64,000 nt of DNA from CAYRGC01 sp964423795. Its GTDB lineage: Bacteria > Patescibacteriota > Gracilibacteria > Peribacterales > Peribacteraceae. This document shows, piece after piece, positions 15,391 to 24,670 of this stretch. Numbering within the stretch: the stretch's first letter is position 1; each line of letters opens with the position of its first letter. Both the position numbers and the translations under genes were made by a program. The DNA is taken from the NCBI GenBank assembly GCA_964423795.1, contig CAYRGC010000001.1, positions 92,356 to 156,355 on the forward strand. Direction: 5' to 3'. The notes below the pieces were generated by a model. The model was not told the DNA's origin and made no database searches. It saw nothing but the letters and a program-made list of their open reading frames with translations.

Positions 15391-15444
15391 ATGACGAAAT
15401 CGTACAGGAAACGGTGTCGCAGCGACTAGCGAACACTTTCTTCT

Positions 15445-15515
15445 GCTCAGAGCGCCTGGAACCAGGCGCATCTCTCAATAAGGATCTACTAACGCGGATC
15501 CTGGCCAACTGAGCG
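15445..15515 (-). other. Degenerate tRNA-Pro-like remnants upstream of tRNA-Pro
   Basis: The 190-bp gap 15391-15580 between tRNA-Pro and the peptidase gene has no gene. On the minus strand it contains GCTCAGTTGGCC (D-arm-like, near 15504-15513) and then GCGCCTGGTTCCAGGCGC (near 15455-15475), matching the anticodon-arm side of tRNA-Pro. They are out of phase for a folded tRNA. These may be decayed copies of the neighbouring tRNA. Confidence 0.35.
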
Positions 15516-15580
15516 GAGACTGTTTCGAGCCGACGAAATCGGGGATCGTCCTCATCGACAGAAGCCTGTACGATTGAACG

Positions 15581-16195
15581 ATCAAGCTCTACCTCTCCTC
15601 CTACGGCATCGGCGATCAGGCGGACACCCTGAAACGCTGGATCGGAGACCGTACGCTCGGGTTCGTCCCGAACGCGCTCGACTTCGTCGGAGCTGATCCG
15701 CGCCGACGCCATGACCTCATCGCGATGGCCAAGGAAGACTTCCGTAGGCTCGGCATCGCGGTCGTCGTGCTGGATCTGCGCGAGTACTTCGGCAGAGAGG
15801 AAGCGTTGGGCGAGACGATGAACGGTCTCGGCGGCGTCTTCGTCTGCGGCGGCAATACGTTCGTTCTGCGCCAGGCGATGAGACTCTCGGGATTCGACCG
15901 CTGGCTTGCGTCCGCACCGTCCGACTTCGTCTACGCCGGCTACAGCGCCGGCTGCTGCGTTCTCTCGCCGACTCTCGACGGCTACCGCATCGTCGACGAT
16001 CCCGACAACCGTCCTTATCCGGAAATGCGGGAGACGATCGGGGAAGGCCTGGGTATCATCGACTTCGTCTTCCTCCCGCACTACCGCTCCGACCATCCGG
16101 AATCCGCGGATATCGACCGGGAAGTAGACTACTGCGAAGCACATGGTCTCCCGTACCGCACGCTCTCCGACGGCTCCGTCCTCCTCCGGGAGTGA
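15581..16195 (+). CDS. pepE: Peptidase E-like serine dipeptidase (family S51), apparent non-AUG start
   Basis: A protein of about 204 residues of the S51/class-I-glutaminase-like fold, which hydrolyses Asp-X dipeptides in the cytoplasm. Nucleophile S122 lies in YAGYSAGCC, preceded by GGNTFVLRQA; H167 in FLPHYRSDHP is the likely catalytic His. The family-typical N-terminus (KLYLSSYGIG...) is clearly encoded from 15581. However, the frame is closed by TGA at 15575 and has no ATG, GTG or TTG before ATG 15725, which would remove the first beta-alpha unit. Either initiation occurs at ATC 15581 (or ACG 15578), or the start codon has mutated and the gene is damaged, or there is a base error. Confidence 0.72.
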   Translation: MKLYLSSYGIGDQADTLKRWIGDRTLGFVPNALDFVGADPRRRHDLIAMAKEDFRRLGIAVVVLDLREYFGREEALGETMNGLGGVFVCGGNTFVLRQAMRLSGFDRWLASAPSDFVYAGYSAGCCVLSPTLDGYRIVDDPDNRPYPEMRETIGEGLGIIDFVFLPHYRSDHPESADIDREVDYCEAHGLPYRTLSDGSVLLRE

Positions 16196-16238
16196 AGGCA
16201 TTCCACGCCTCGAATCACTGCGCGAGACCTTCGAATTC

Positions 16239-17150
16239 ATGAAGCGGAGTGAGGAGAGGGGGGTGCAGGGCATCTACCGCATCTGCTGCACGGAGGAGCA
16301 TCACGGCGATTGCCCCGTGCGGCTCATCACCGCGCTCACGCACGGGTGCGAGACGAACGGCCTCGAGGCGTTCCGCTACCTCATCAATCACCGAGACGAG
16401 ATCGCCGAGCGACTCGACGGCGACGTGCTGCTCATCGTGAACAACCTGCGCGCGGCGGAGAACTACTTCGCGAAAAAGAAGCACCCGGCGGACAACGAGT
16501 GGTACTGGTGCGACACGAACATGAACCGCCTCCCGCGAAACGCCCTCTCGCGCGACGACGACGCCTACGAGATGCGCCGGCTCCACGAGCTCTACCCGTG
16601 GTACAAGGAGGCGACGACCGCGCTCGACATCCACGCGCTCCCGAAGAAGGGCGGCGGCATGGTGCTCGACATCAAGGGCCCGCGGCGGGCGCTCGACCGG
16701 ATCGCCGGGGCCGTCTCGGTGCCCGTGCGCGTCCGCAACGTCGTGAAGATCCAGCGCGGCGTGCCGATCAGCTTCTTCTACGGCGGACTCGGCCGGAACA
16801 TCCCGGTGATCGAAACGGAGAGCGGCGTGCGGTTCAGCAAGCGCGGCTGCGAGATCGCGCGCCGCACCGCGATGGACTTCCTCTTCCCCGAGAAACGCCA
16901 TCGCCAGAAGGTGTACGAGATCTTCTGGGCCTTGCGGTTCCCGAGCATCCGCTACCGCGCGGCGAAGGTGTTCCACAACTTCGAGAAAGTGACGCGCAGG
17001 CAACTGCTCGCGACGGGACCGCGCAAGGAGGTACTCTCGCCCGGGGACGGCTACGCGCTTTTCACGCGGACGCGCACCACGTTCGACCATGACTCGCAGA
17101 TCCGGGGGGAGATCATCTTCCTGGCTCGCCGGGCGGCGTCGCGGCGTTAA
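16239..17150 (+). CDS. Aspartoacylase/succinylglutamate desuccinylase-family zinc hydrolase
   Basis: A 303-residue M14-like zinc amidohydrolase. The metal motif HGxE is H35-G-C-E38 (ALTHGCETNG), the substrate-binding DxNR-type motif is DTNMNRLPR (R97), and the third zinc ligand is H132 in LDIHALPK. The family removes acyl groups from N-acyl amino acids, or in related groups trims other amides; the substrate is unknown. The frame is open upstream to an ATG at 16143 that would overlap the peptidase gene by 53 nt. ATG 16239 is used as the safest start, though coding-like residues (PRLESLRETFEF) precede it. Its TAA overlaps the flippase stop on the other strand. Confidence 0.8.
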   Translation: MKRSEERGVQGIYRICCTEEHHGDCPVRLITALTHGCETNGLEAFRYLINHRDEIAERLDGDVLLIVNNLRAAENYFAKKKHPADNEWYWCDTNMNRLPRNALSRDDDAYEMRRLHELYPWYKEATTALDIHALPKKGGGMVLDIKGPRRALDRIAGAVSVPVRVRNVVKIQRGVPISFFYGGLGRNIPVIETESGVRFSKRGCEIARRTAMDFLFPEKRHRQKVYEIFWALRFPSIRYRAAKVFHNFEKVTRRQLLATGPRKEVLSPGDGYALFTRTRTTFDHDSQIRGEIIFLARRAASRR

Positions 17151-18598
17151 CCGCGGAACGTGCGGTGCGCGCCGACCGCGTACGCGAGCGCCCCGAGCAC
17201 CGGCAACGAGGCGACACCGGCGGCGAAGACCGCCTTCCCGCTCTGCAGGTACGGCGCGGAAAGGAAGAGCAGCAGGCCGACGACCGCGGAGAACGCAAAC
17301 CATTGCGCCACGGCTTTGGCGCCGATCGACACCTTCACCTGCGCGAGCGTCTGGGGAAGCAGCGCGGCCACGAGGAGAACGTGCACGATCGTGAGCGTCC
17401 ACGCCGCGCCGACGAAGCCGTACGTCCCGGTCCAAAGCAGATTGAGGACGATCGTGAACGCGACCGCGACGGAGAAGTTCATGAGCAACCGCTTCCACGA
17501 GTGGAGCGCGAGCGAGACGTAGAAGGAGAAGAGGACGATGCCGTTTAAGAACATCGGCAAACTCATGAGCCGGAACGCGGTGTCCGTTCCGGGTTCCGCG
17601 GCCGTGCTGAGATAGTGCGTCGTCGCGAAGAGAAGCGTGAGCGGTCGTGCCCAAAAGTAACTGAAGAGGAGGAAGACCGAACCCGTCATGAGGAGGGCGA
17701 AAAACGTCTTGCCGAGGAGTACGGACACGTCCTCCTTTTTGCCGAGCCGTTCGGTGAGGACCGGCAAGGCGGAGTTGAGCAGGAAGGTGGGGATGAGGAA
17801 CGCCATGTCCTCGACGCGCCCAGCGAAGCCGTACGCCGCGTTCTGCACGGCGAAGTCCGGACGCAGCGCCGCGATGAAGACGACGTCGAGCTGCCGGTAG
17901 AGGGTAATGAAGAGGTACGCCAATCCGAAGGGAGCGGCGAGCGACAGCATCTCCTTCATGAGCGGCCAATCGAGCCGGGGACGGATGCGGATCAGACGCT
18001 CGGCGTACAGGAACGAGACAAGGAAAAGCACCGCGGCACCCGCGGAACCGAGCCAGAGGAACGCTTCCTCGACGCGCGCGTCCGTCGTGAGGCGCACGCC
18101 CATCAGGATGAAGACCGCCATGCCGATCGTGGTGAGGAGTCGCTGCAGCACCTCCGCGACGAAGACGAACTGCATCTTGTACTGCACCTGGAACGCCGCG
18201 CGGAGCACGCCCGCGAGCAGCGTGAAGAACGGCACGAGCGAAGCGATCGCCACCGAGCGCGGGAACGGGGTGCCCGCCCACGCCGGCACGACGAACACCG
18301 AGACCACCGCGGACCCGAGCGCGAGCAGCGTGATCGTGAACCGCAGCACGAGGATCGTCCCGAGCACGCGCCCCTTGTCCTCGGCCTTGCTCACTTCGCG
18401 CACCGCCACGGCATAGAGGCCGAAGTCGGCCAGGATCGCGAAGATCTGCAGGTAGCCGTACGCCGAGTTGTAGTACCCGGCGAGCTCCTTGCTGAGGCCG
18501 ATCGCCACGAACTTCGCGGCGAGGATGCTCAGGAGGGCCATCGCGGCTTGGCTCGCGATCTGCCAGAGCGCGGAGGAGGCGATCTTCCGGGTGGACAT
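17147..18598 (-). CDS. Polysaccharide-type flippase (Wzx/MATE-like, MOP superfamily)
   Basis: A 483-residue integral membrane protein with about 14 transmembrane helices in two similar halves. The N-terminal SALWQIASQAAMALLSILAAKFVA and ELAGYYNSAYGYLQIFAILADFG are typical of lipid-linked oligosaccharide flippases of the MOP superfamily. Such proteins move undecaprenyl-linked sugar units to the outer face for surface polysaccharide assembly. No glycan synthesis cluster surrounds it, so the cargo is unknown. Its stop TTA/TAA overlaps the convergent deacylase stop. The ATG at 18598 leaves a short cytoplasmic N-terminus with a basic residue pair, as expected. Confidence 0.85.
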   Translation of the reverse strand: MSTRKIASSALWQIASQAAMALLSILAAKFVAIGLSKELAGYYNSAYGYLQIFAILADFGLYAVAVREVSKAEDKGRVLGTILVLRFTITLLALGSAVVSVFVVPAWAGTPFPRSVAIASLVPFFTLLAGVLRAAFQVQYKMQFVFVAEVLQRLLTTIGMAVFILMGVRLTTDARVEEAFLWLGSAGAAVLFLVSFLYAERLIRIRPRLDWPLMKEMLSLAAPFGLAYLFITLYRQLDVVFIAALRPDFAVQNAAYGFAGRVEDMAFLIPTFLLNSALPVLTERLGKKEDVSVLLGKTFFALLMTGSVFLLFSYFWARPLTLLFATTHYLSTAAEPGTDTAFRLMSLPMFLNGIVLFSFYVSLALHSWKRLLMNFSVAVAFTIVLNLLWTGTYGFVGAAWTLTIVHVLLVAALLPQTLAQVKVSIGAKAVAQWFAFSAVVGLLLFLSAPYLQSGKAVFAAGVASLPVLGALAYAVGAHRTFRG

Positions 18599-18699
18599 GG
18601 GTCTCCGGGATTGTAGCGAAAAAGACGCCGCCGGTAATTCGGCCTTGGCAGGATCGTCTTCCTTCAGTACAACGGCCTCATCCGCTTCTCCTCCCGCCC

Positions 18700-19089
18700 A
18701 TGAACCGCCCCGTGCACTTCGAGATCCACGCCACCGACCCCGCGGCGGCCCAGGCCTTCTACGGCCCGCTCTTCGGCTGGACGTTCGAGAAGTGGAACGG
18801 CCCCATGGAGTACTGGACGGTCACGACGGGCAAGAAGGAGGAGCCTAGCATCGACGGAGGACTCGTGAAGCGCATGGGAAAGCCGCCGATCGAGGGCGCC
18901 GCCGTCAACGCCTACGTCTGCACCATCGACGTCGCCGACGTGGACGCTTCGCTCGCCAAAGCCGTCCAACTCGGCGGCACGGTCGCGGTTCCGAAGATGC
19001 CGGTGCCCGGCATCGGCTGGCTCGCGTACGGCAAGGACGCGGACGGGAACATCTTCGGCATGATGCAGCGCGATCCGGGCGCGAAATAA
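18700..19089 (+). CDS. Glyoxalase/VOC-superfamily protein
   Basis: A 129-residue protein of the vicinal-oxygen-chelate fold, with two beta-alpha-beta-beta-beta modules: FEIHATDPAAAQAFYGPLFGWTF at the N-terminus and NAYVCTIDVADVDASLAKAVQLGGTV in the second half, ending LAYGKDADGNIFGMMQ. This resembles the small single-chain VOC proteins (metal-dependent lyases, dioxygenases or antibiotic-binding proteins). The specific reaction cannot be inferred. It lies 100 bp from the divergent flippase start and 61 bp before pdxS. Confidence 0.88.
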   Translation: MNRPVHFEIHATDPAAAQAFYGPLFGWTFEKWNGPMEYWTVTTGKKEEPSIDGGLVKRMGKPPIEGAAVNAYVCTIDVADVDASLAKAVQLGGTVAVPKMPVPGIGWLAYGKDADGNIFGMMQRDPGAK

Positions 19090-19114
19090 GCCGGATTTTT
19101 TTCGCGAAAAGCGC

Positions 19115-19142
19115 TGTACAGAGCCCCGATTTTCGGTATCGT
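19115..19142 (+). promoter_or_regulatory. Promoter of the pdxS-pdxT operon
   Basis: TGTACA (19115-19120) and TATCGT (19137-19142) are 16 bp apart. The -10 box ends 8 nt before the TTG start of pdxS, so the message is predicted to have almost no leader. Confidence 0.5.
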
Positions 19143-19150
19143 TTCGTCGT

Positions 19151-20026
19151 TTGACGAAGACCTCGAACGTCCTCGGCGACGATCTCGCGCGCATGCTCAA
19201 AGGCGGCGTGATCATGGACGTGGTCACCCCCGAGCAGGCGAAGATCGCGGAGGCCGCGGGCGCCTCCTCCGTGATGGCGCTCGAGCGCGTGCCGTCCGAC
19301 ATCCGTAAGGAAGGCGGCGTGGCGCGCATGAGCGATCCCGCGCTCATCACGGGCATCCAGAAGGCAGTCAGCATCCCCGTGATGGCGAAGGTGCGCATCG
19401 GCCACGTGGCGGAGGCGCGCATCCTCGAGGCGCTCGGGGTCGACTTCATCGACGAGAGCGAGGTGCTCACGCCCGCCGATCCGTTCGCGCACGTCGAGAA
19501 GAAGCTCTTCCGCGTGCCCTTCGTCTGCGGCGCGACGAATCTCGGCGAGGCGCTGCGGCGCATCGACGAGGGCGCGGCGATGATCCGCACGAAGGGGGAA
19601 GCCGGCACGGGCAACGTCATCGAGGCCGTCCGCCACCTCAAGCTGATCCAGCGGGAGATCGCCGACCTCAAGAAGGCGACGCCCGCCGCGATGCAGAGGT
19701 GGTGCAAGGAACAGCGCGTCCCGCTCGCGCTCCTCAAGCGCGTGAAGAGCGAGCAGCGCCTGCCCGTCGTGACGTTCGTCGCCGGCGGCGTCGCCACCCC
19801 CGCCGACGCGGCGTTCCTCATGGAACTCGGCGCCGAGGGCGTCTTCGTGGGCTCGGGCATCTTCAAGTCCGAGGACCCCAAGCGCACGGCCGAGGCCATC
19901 GTCCAGGCCGTCATCCACTACAAGGATCCGAAGAAGCTCGCCGAGATTTCCACCGGGCTGCCCAAGGCGATGCCCGGCCTCGAGATCGACGCTCTCCCCG
20001 TGAAGATGCAGGGGAGAGGCTGGTAA
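19151..20026 (+). CDS. pdxS: Pyridoxal 5'-phosphate synthase lyase subunit PdxS
   Basis: A 291-residue TIM-barrel subunit that builds PLP from ribose 5-phosphate, glyceraldehyde 3-phosphate and ammonia supplied by PdxT. Motifs: MLKGGVIMDVVTPEQAKIAE, VPSDIRKEGGVARMSDP, VMAKVRIGHVAEARILE, VDFIDESEVLTPAD, GEAGTGNVIEAV and VAGGVATPADAAFLMELGA. Length is normal. The start is TTG at 19151, matching the family N-terminus; no ATG is available nearby. A 62-codon gene and pdxT follow on the same strand within 205 nt, forming one operon. Confidence 0.97.
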   Translation: MTKTSNVLGDDLARMLKGGVIMDVVTPEQAKIAEAAGASSVMALERVPSDIRKEGGVARMSDPALITGIQKAVSIPVMAKVRIGHVAEARILEALGVDFIDESEVLTPADPFAHVEKKLFRVPFVCGATNLGEALRRIDEGAAMIRTKGEAGTGNVIEAVRHLKLIQREIADLKKATPAAMQRWCKEQRVPLALLKRVKSEQRLPVVTFVAGGVATPADAAFLMELGAEGVFVGSGIFKSEDPKRTAEAIVQAVIHYKDPKKLAEISTGLPKAMPGLEIDALPVKMQGRGW

Positions 20027-20040
20027 CCCCTTCACGCCCC

Positions 20041-20229
20041 ATGACCTTCTCCTTCCCCACCGACGAGCACCCGACCGATCCGTCCTTCCGGATCGATTCG
20101 CCGCAGGGCGACATCGAGGTCTCGCTCGCGGCCGCCTTCATCAAGAACGGCAAGGTGATGAACCTGCGCATCGGCGACATGATCATCACGCACATCCCGC
20201 AGCGCCGTCCGGACGATTCCTCGCGCTGA
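20041..20229 (+). CDS. 62-residue orphan protein between pdxS and pdxT
   Basis: A small frame starting ATG at 20041, 14 nt after pdxS and ending 1 nt before the pdxT ATG. The product (MTFSFPTDEHPTDPSFRID...) is short, polar and without membrane segments; the middle EVSLAAAFIKNGKVMNLRIG looks like a beta-hairpin/helix unit. I do not recognise it. Tight spacing in the operon and normal codon use argue that it is real. A role connected with PLP synthase, or simple co-transcription, are both open. Confidence 0.6.
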   Translation: MTFSFPTDEHPTDPSFRIDSPQGDIEVSLAAAFIKNGKVMNLRIGDMIITHIPQRRPDDSSR

Positions 20230-20230
20230 C

Positions 20231-20794
20231 ATGCACGTCGGCATCCTCGCGTACCAAGGCGACGTCGCGGAGCACGAGGCTATCCTCGATGTCCTTGCGC
20301 AGAGGCACCGACAGGTCAGAACGATCGAGGACCTCACGGACGTGACGCATCTGATCATCCCGGGAGGCGAGAGCACGGTGATGGGACGCTTCCTCGCCAT
20401 GTGGGACGTCGGCGACGAGATCAAACGGCGCGCCGCCGCCGGCACGCTCGCCGTCTTCGGCACCTGCGCGGGCGCGATCCTGCTCGCGAAGAAGATCGCC
20501 GGGAAGAACAATCCCGCGCCGCTCGGCCTGATCGATATCGACGTGGACCGGAACGCCTACGGCACGCAGATCGACAGCTTCGAAACGGAACTCGCCGTGA
20601 AGGGCATCGAGGGGCCGGTATCCGTCGCTTTCATCCGCGCGCCGAAGATCGCGCGCGTCGGAAAGGGGATCGACGTCCTGGCCGCGCGCGACGGCAGTCC
20701 CGTGCTCGTCCGTTCGGGCCGGATCCTCGCGAGCGCCTGCCATCCGGAGGCCCGGGGGGAAACAGGGATCCATCGGTTATTCCTGTCGATGTAA
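20231..20794 (+). CDS. pdxT: Pyridoxal 5'-phosphate synthase glutaminase subunit PdxT
   Basis: A 187-residue class I glutaminase that feeds ammonia to PdxS. It starts MHVGILAYQGDVAEHE and shows IIPGGESTVMGRF (oxyanion/glutamine site), nucleophile C79 in FGTCAGAILLAKK, and H171/E173 in CHPEA near the C-terminus. All catalytic residues are present and the length is typical. It is the last gene of the pdxS-orf-pdxT operon. A 103-bp palindromic repeat lies immediately after the stop. Confidence 0.96.
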   Translation: MHVGILAYQGDVAEHEAILDVLAQRHRQVRTIEDLTDVTHLIIPGGESTVMGRFLAMWDVGDEIKRRAAAGTLAVFGTCAGAILLAKKIAGKNNPAPLGLIDIDVDRNAYGTQIDSFETELAVKGIEGPVSVAFIRAPKIARVGKGIDVLAARDGSPVLVRSGRILASACHPEARGETGIHRLFLSM

Positions 20795-20797
20795 AAA

Positions 20798-20900
20798 GGA
20801 ATACCGGAGTACTGGAATACTGGGGAGATGTACTCCTGAGGTCTATTGTCCCTATACTCCAGAATATCGGTCCCAGTACTCTGGTATTCCAGTATTCTGG
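20798..20900. repeat. Palindromic AT-rich repeat element, copy 1
   Basis: Left arm 20798-20825 (GGAATACCGGAGTACTGGAA...) and right arm 20872-20900 are imperfect reverse complements around a 46-nt centre. The arms are built from alternating GGAGTACT and GGAATACT words. A second copy lies at 25620-25716 with left arms matching at 26 of 28 positions but an unrelated centre. No reading frame; it fills the pdxT-lepA gap. Confidence 0.8.
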
Positions 20901-20953
20901 CACCGCGTTTTTCGCTATCGTACGGTTGAATTTCCTGACATTCGCCCCCACGG

Positions 20954-22765
<1,812 letters not shown>

Positions 22766-22766
22766 T

Positions 22767-22795
22767 TTGCTAAATATAGTGTTTTTTGTTATAAT
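22767..22795 (+). promoter_or_regulatory. Consensus sigma-70-type promoter
   Basis: TTGCTA (22767-22772), 17-bp spacer, TATAAT (22790-22795), in an AT-rich stretch between lepA and the gene at 22818. The leader would be about 15 nt. It is among the best consensus promoters in the window. Confidence 0.75.
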
Positions 22796-22817
22796 TACAT
22801 AAATTTCCCCAACACAC

Positions 22818-23189
22818 ATGTCTGAGAAAACAGGCTCCGCATTTACCCCGAAGCGCGAGACTTTTCCCGAGCGCAAGGGCCAGACGCCCACGGTGAACAT
22901 GGACGTGATCGACGCCGCAGAAACCATCGATATCCGCATGGTGGAGGGATTCAAAGCGACGCTCCGCATCCTCGAGGTACGGACGACGCAGGGGGCCGGC
23001 TTCCGCGCGGCCGTCGACATGGAAGGCGGCGGCGGCAGGAACGGCGAATACAGAAAGACGAAGGCCGAAGCCCTCAAGGAGGGCAATAACCTCTTGGATC
23101 AAGTGACCGGCGAACAGCGGAAAAAGATCGCCGGGATCCGCGAGGCGCGCCGCCAGGCGATGCTGGACGCCATGGACGACGATCAGTGA
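22818..23189 (+). CDS. Conserved-looking hypothetical protein, 123 aa
   Basis: A soluble, strongly charged 123-residue protein with no signal peptide or membrane segment. The central part (DIRMVEGFKATLRILEVRTTQGAG...) looks like beta-strands, followed by a Gly-rich turn and a long charged helix (LLDQVTGEQRKKIAGIREAR) ending in an acidic tail DAMDDDQ. I do not recognise a family. A near-consensus promoter directly upstream suggests strong expression. It is followed 42 nt later by the 2H phosphodiesterase gene. Confidence 0.65.
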   Translation: MSEKTGSAFTPKRETFPERKGQTPTVNMDVIDAAETIDIRMVEGFKATLRILEVRTTQGAGFRAAVDMEGGGGRNGEYRKTKAEALKEGNNLLDQVTGEQRKKIAGIREARRQAMLDAMDDDQ

Positions 23190-23231
23190 GCGGCCGCTGG
23201 CGTCGCGCACGGAAGCTGATACGGTACCTGC

Positions 23232-23816
23232 GTGCTCTGTTTCCCGCTCCGTTCGGCCTTCCTGGCGCTGCCGCTGGAAGGAGACGCGAAGGACGCCTTC
23301 GCCGAAATCCGGGAACGTCTTCGCGACCATGACGACGTCTTCTCGTTCCAGAGCCCCGACTCGCCGCACCTCACGCTGCAGTTCTGGAGGGAACTGATGG
23401 AGATCGAGTACGGCCAGGTGCTCACACAGGCGCGGAAGATCGCCGAGACGACGGCGCCGTTCAGTCTCAAGATCGAAGGATTCGACACGTTCGGCGCACA
23501 CGGAAACCCTCGCGTGCTGTTCCTCGCGGTGCCGTTCAGCGAGCCGCTGGCTCGTCTCAAGAAGCGCTGCCCGTGGCCGTCCAGGATCGAGGCCGAGGAA
23601 AAGGACGCGCCGCTCGACGCGTTCCATCCGCATGTCACGCTCGCGCGCATTCGTCATCCCCAGCGCTACCGGGTGATCGAGAAGAAAGTGACGAAGGCGT
23701 TGAAGGACGTGTCGTTCACGATGACAGTCGATCGCCTCCGGCTCTATGCGAAAATCGGCGAAAAGCACCAGGCACCGCTCCATGATTTCGCCCTCACCGG
23801 CTCAGTGAGCGCTTAA
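23232..23816 (+). CDS. thpR: RNA 2',3'-cyclic phosphodiesterase / 2'-5' RNA ligase family (2H phosphoesterase)
   Basis: A 194-residue 2H-superfamily protein. Both catalytic HxTx motifs are present: HLTL in DSPHLTLQFW (about residues 45-50) and HVTL in FHPHVTLARI (about 137-145). The N-terminus LRSAFLALPLEG is the standard first strand of the family. Such enzymes open 2',3'-cyclic phosphates on RNA ends and can join tRNA halves in vitro. The start is GTG at 23232. The C-terminal 5 codons overlap the convergent gene at 23802-24608 by 15 bp. Confidence 0.87.
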   Translation: MLCFPLRSAFLALPLEGDAKDAFAEIRERLRDHDDVFSFQSPDSPHLTLQFWRELMEIEYGQVLTQARKIAETTAPFSLKIEGFDTFGAHGNPRVLFLAVPFSEPLARLKKRCPWPSRIEAEEKDAPLDAFHPHVTLARIRHPQRYRVIEKKVTKALKDVSFTMTVDRLRLYAKIGEKHQAPLHDFALTGSVSA

Positions 23817-24608
23817 AATCTCTTGCTGCGGCGGGCCAGAAGGCCCGCCCCCCCTAGAAAACAAAACAGAAATATGGGCGGGGCTTCTCGCCCGCCCCGA
23901 AAAACAAAAACACTCATCATCCTCGTCGTCATCCTCCTTCTTCGCCCCGGGCAGGAGCGATCGGTCGAAGGCGTCCAGGAACGGCTCGAAGACCGTCTGG
24001 AGGATCGAGAGCGTGAGGGTTTGCACCTGCTCGAAGGGAGCCTTGCGGCGGCCGCCCGCGTCGGACTCGAAGAATTCCTGGAGCACGAAGGTCGCGAGCT
24101 GGAGCACCGTGCCGTCCACGTTGTGCTCGTCGACCATGATCCTCGCGAGGATCGCGTTCGTGTCGGCCGAGAGCACCATCTGCATGCGGTTGATCCAGGC
24201 GATGAGCAGGTCGTTCGCCTTCTTGTCAAAGGCGCCGGGGGCGAGTTCCACGCCGGCGGCGGCCGGAGCCTTGTCCTTGTCGTCCGCGAAGTACTCGTCC
24301 ACGACCGCGAGACAGTCGCCATTGATGAGCGACAGCACCGCGAGGATGAAGATCGACGGACAATCGCGCGCGACGAGCCGCGAAATGAGCACGAAGAGAT
24401 GCGCGTGCTTGTCGTCGTTCAGAAACTGCAGGATGGTCTTCGCCACCTTCGCGTCGCGCTTCTTACTCTTCTTCTCCTCGCGACGGATCTGGGCCATCGC
24501 GGCGCCGGCGGCGGCGAACCGCTGTTTGGCGTCCTCGCCCAATTGCTCGGGAGCGCCGCTTTGCCCCTCGCTGGGGAGGCCGATATCAAGACCGCCTGTT
24601 TCGGACAT
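23802..24608 (-). CDS. Hypothetical protein whose frame reads through terminator hairpins
   Basis: A 268-residue soluble, mostly helical protein (AAGAAMAQIRREEKKSKKRDAK, VAKTILQFLNDDKHAHLFVLIS, DLLIAWINRMQMVLSADTNA) with no recognised domain. Residues up to about 232 end in an acidic tail (KKEDDDEDDE). The remaining 36 or so codons run through two GC hairpins at 23830-23897 and give an odd Cys/Phe/Gly/Pro-rich end. A TGATGA lies in another frame exactly at the end of the acidic tail, so the original stop may have been lost by a frameshift. The start ATG 24608 is preceded by TACCCT at leaderless spacing. Confidence 0.65.
   Translation of the reverse strand: MSETGGLDIGLPSEGQSGAPEQLGEDAKQRFAAAGAAMAQIRREEKKSKKRDAKVAKTILQFLNDDKHAHLFVLISRLVARDCPSIFILAVLSLINGDCLAVVDEYFADDKDKAPAAAGVELAPGAFDKKANDLLIAWINRMQMVLSADTNAILARIMVDEHNVDGTVLQLATFVLQEFFESDAGGRRKAPFEQVQTLTLSILQTVFEPFLDAFDRSLLPGAKKEDDDEDDECFCFSGRARSPAHISVLFSRGGGPSGPPQQEILSAH
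23830..23897 (-). terminator. Double GC hairpin between convergent genes
   Basis: Hairpin 1: GGCGGGCC/GGCCCGCC (23830-23837 with 23842-23849). Hairpin 2: GGGCGGG/CCCGCCC (23876-23882 with 23891-23897). On the minus strand T-rich sequence (ATATTTCTGTTTTGTTTTC) follows hairpin 2, as in an intrinsic terminator of the minus-strand gene. Both hairpins lie inside that gene's open frame. Confidence 0.6.
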
Positions 24609-24670
24609 GGGAAAAGGGTATCAGAAAAAACAACGGCGGCCATCCTCGTCGCTCGAAGCGAGTCGGAGGA

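Noticed and set aside
22915..23086. Minus-strand extension of long frames over lepA and the 123-aa gene
   Set aside because: The long minus frames (for example 20915-23086) are shadows of lepA; codon position bias favours the plus strand.
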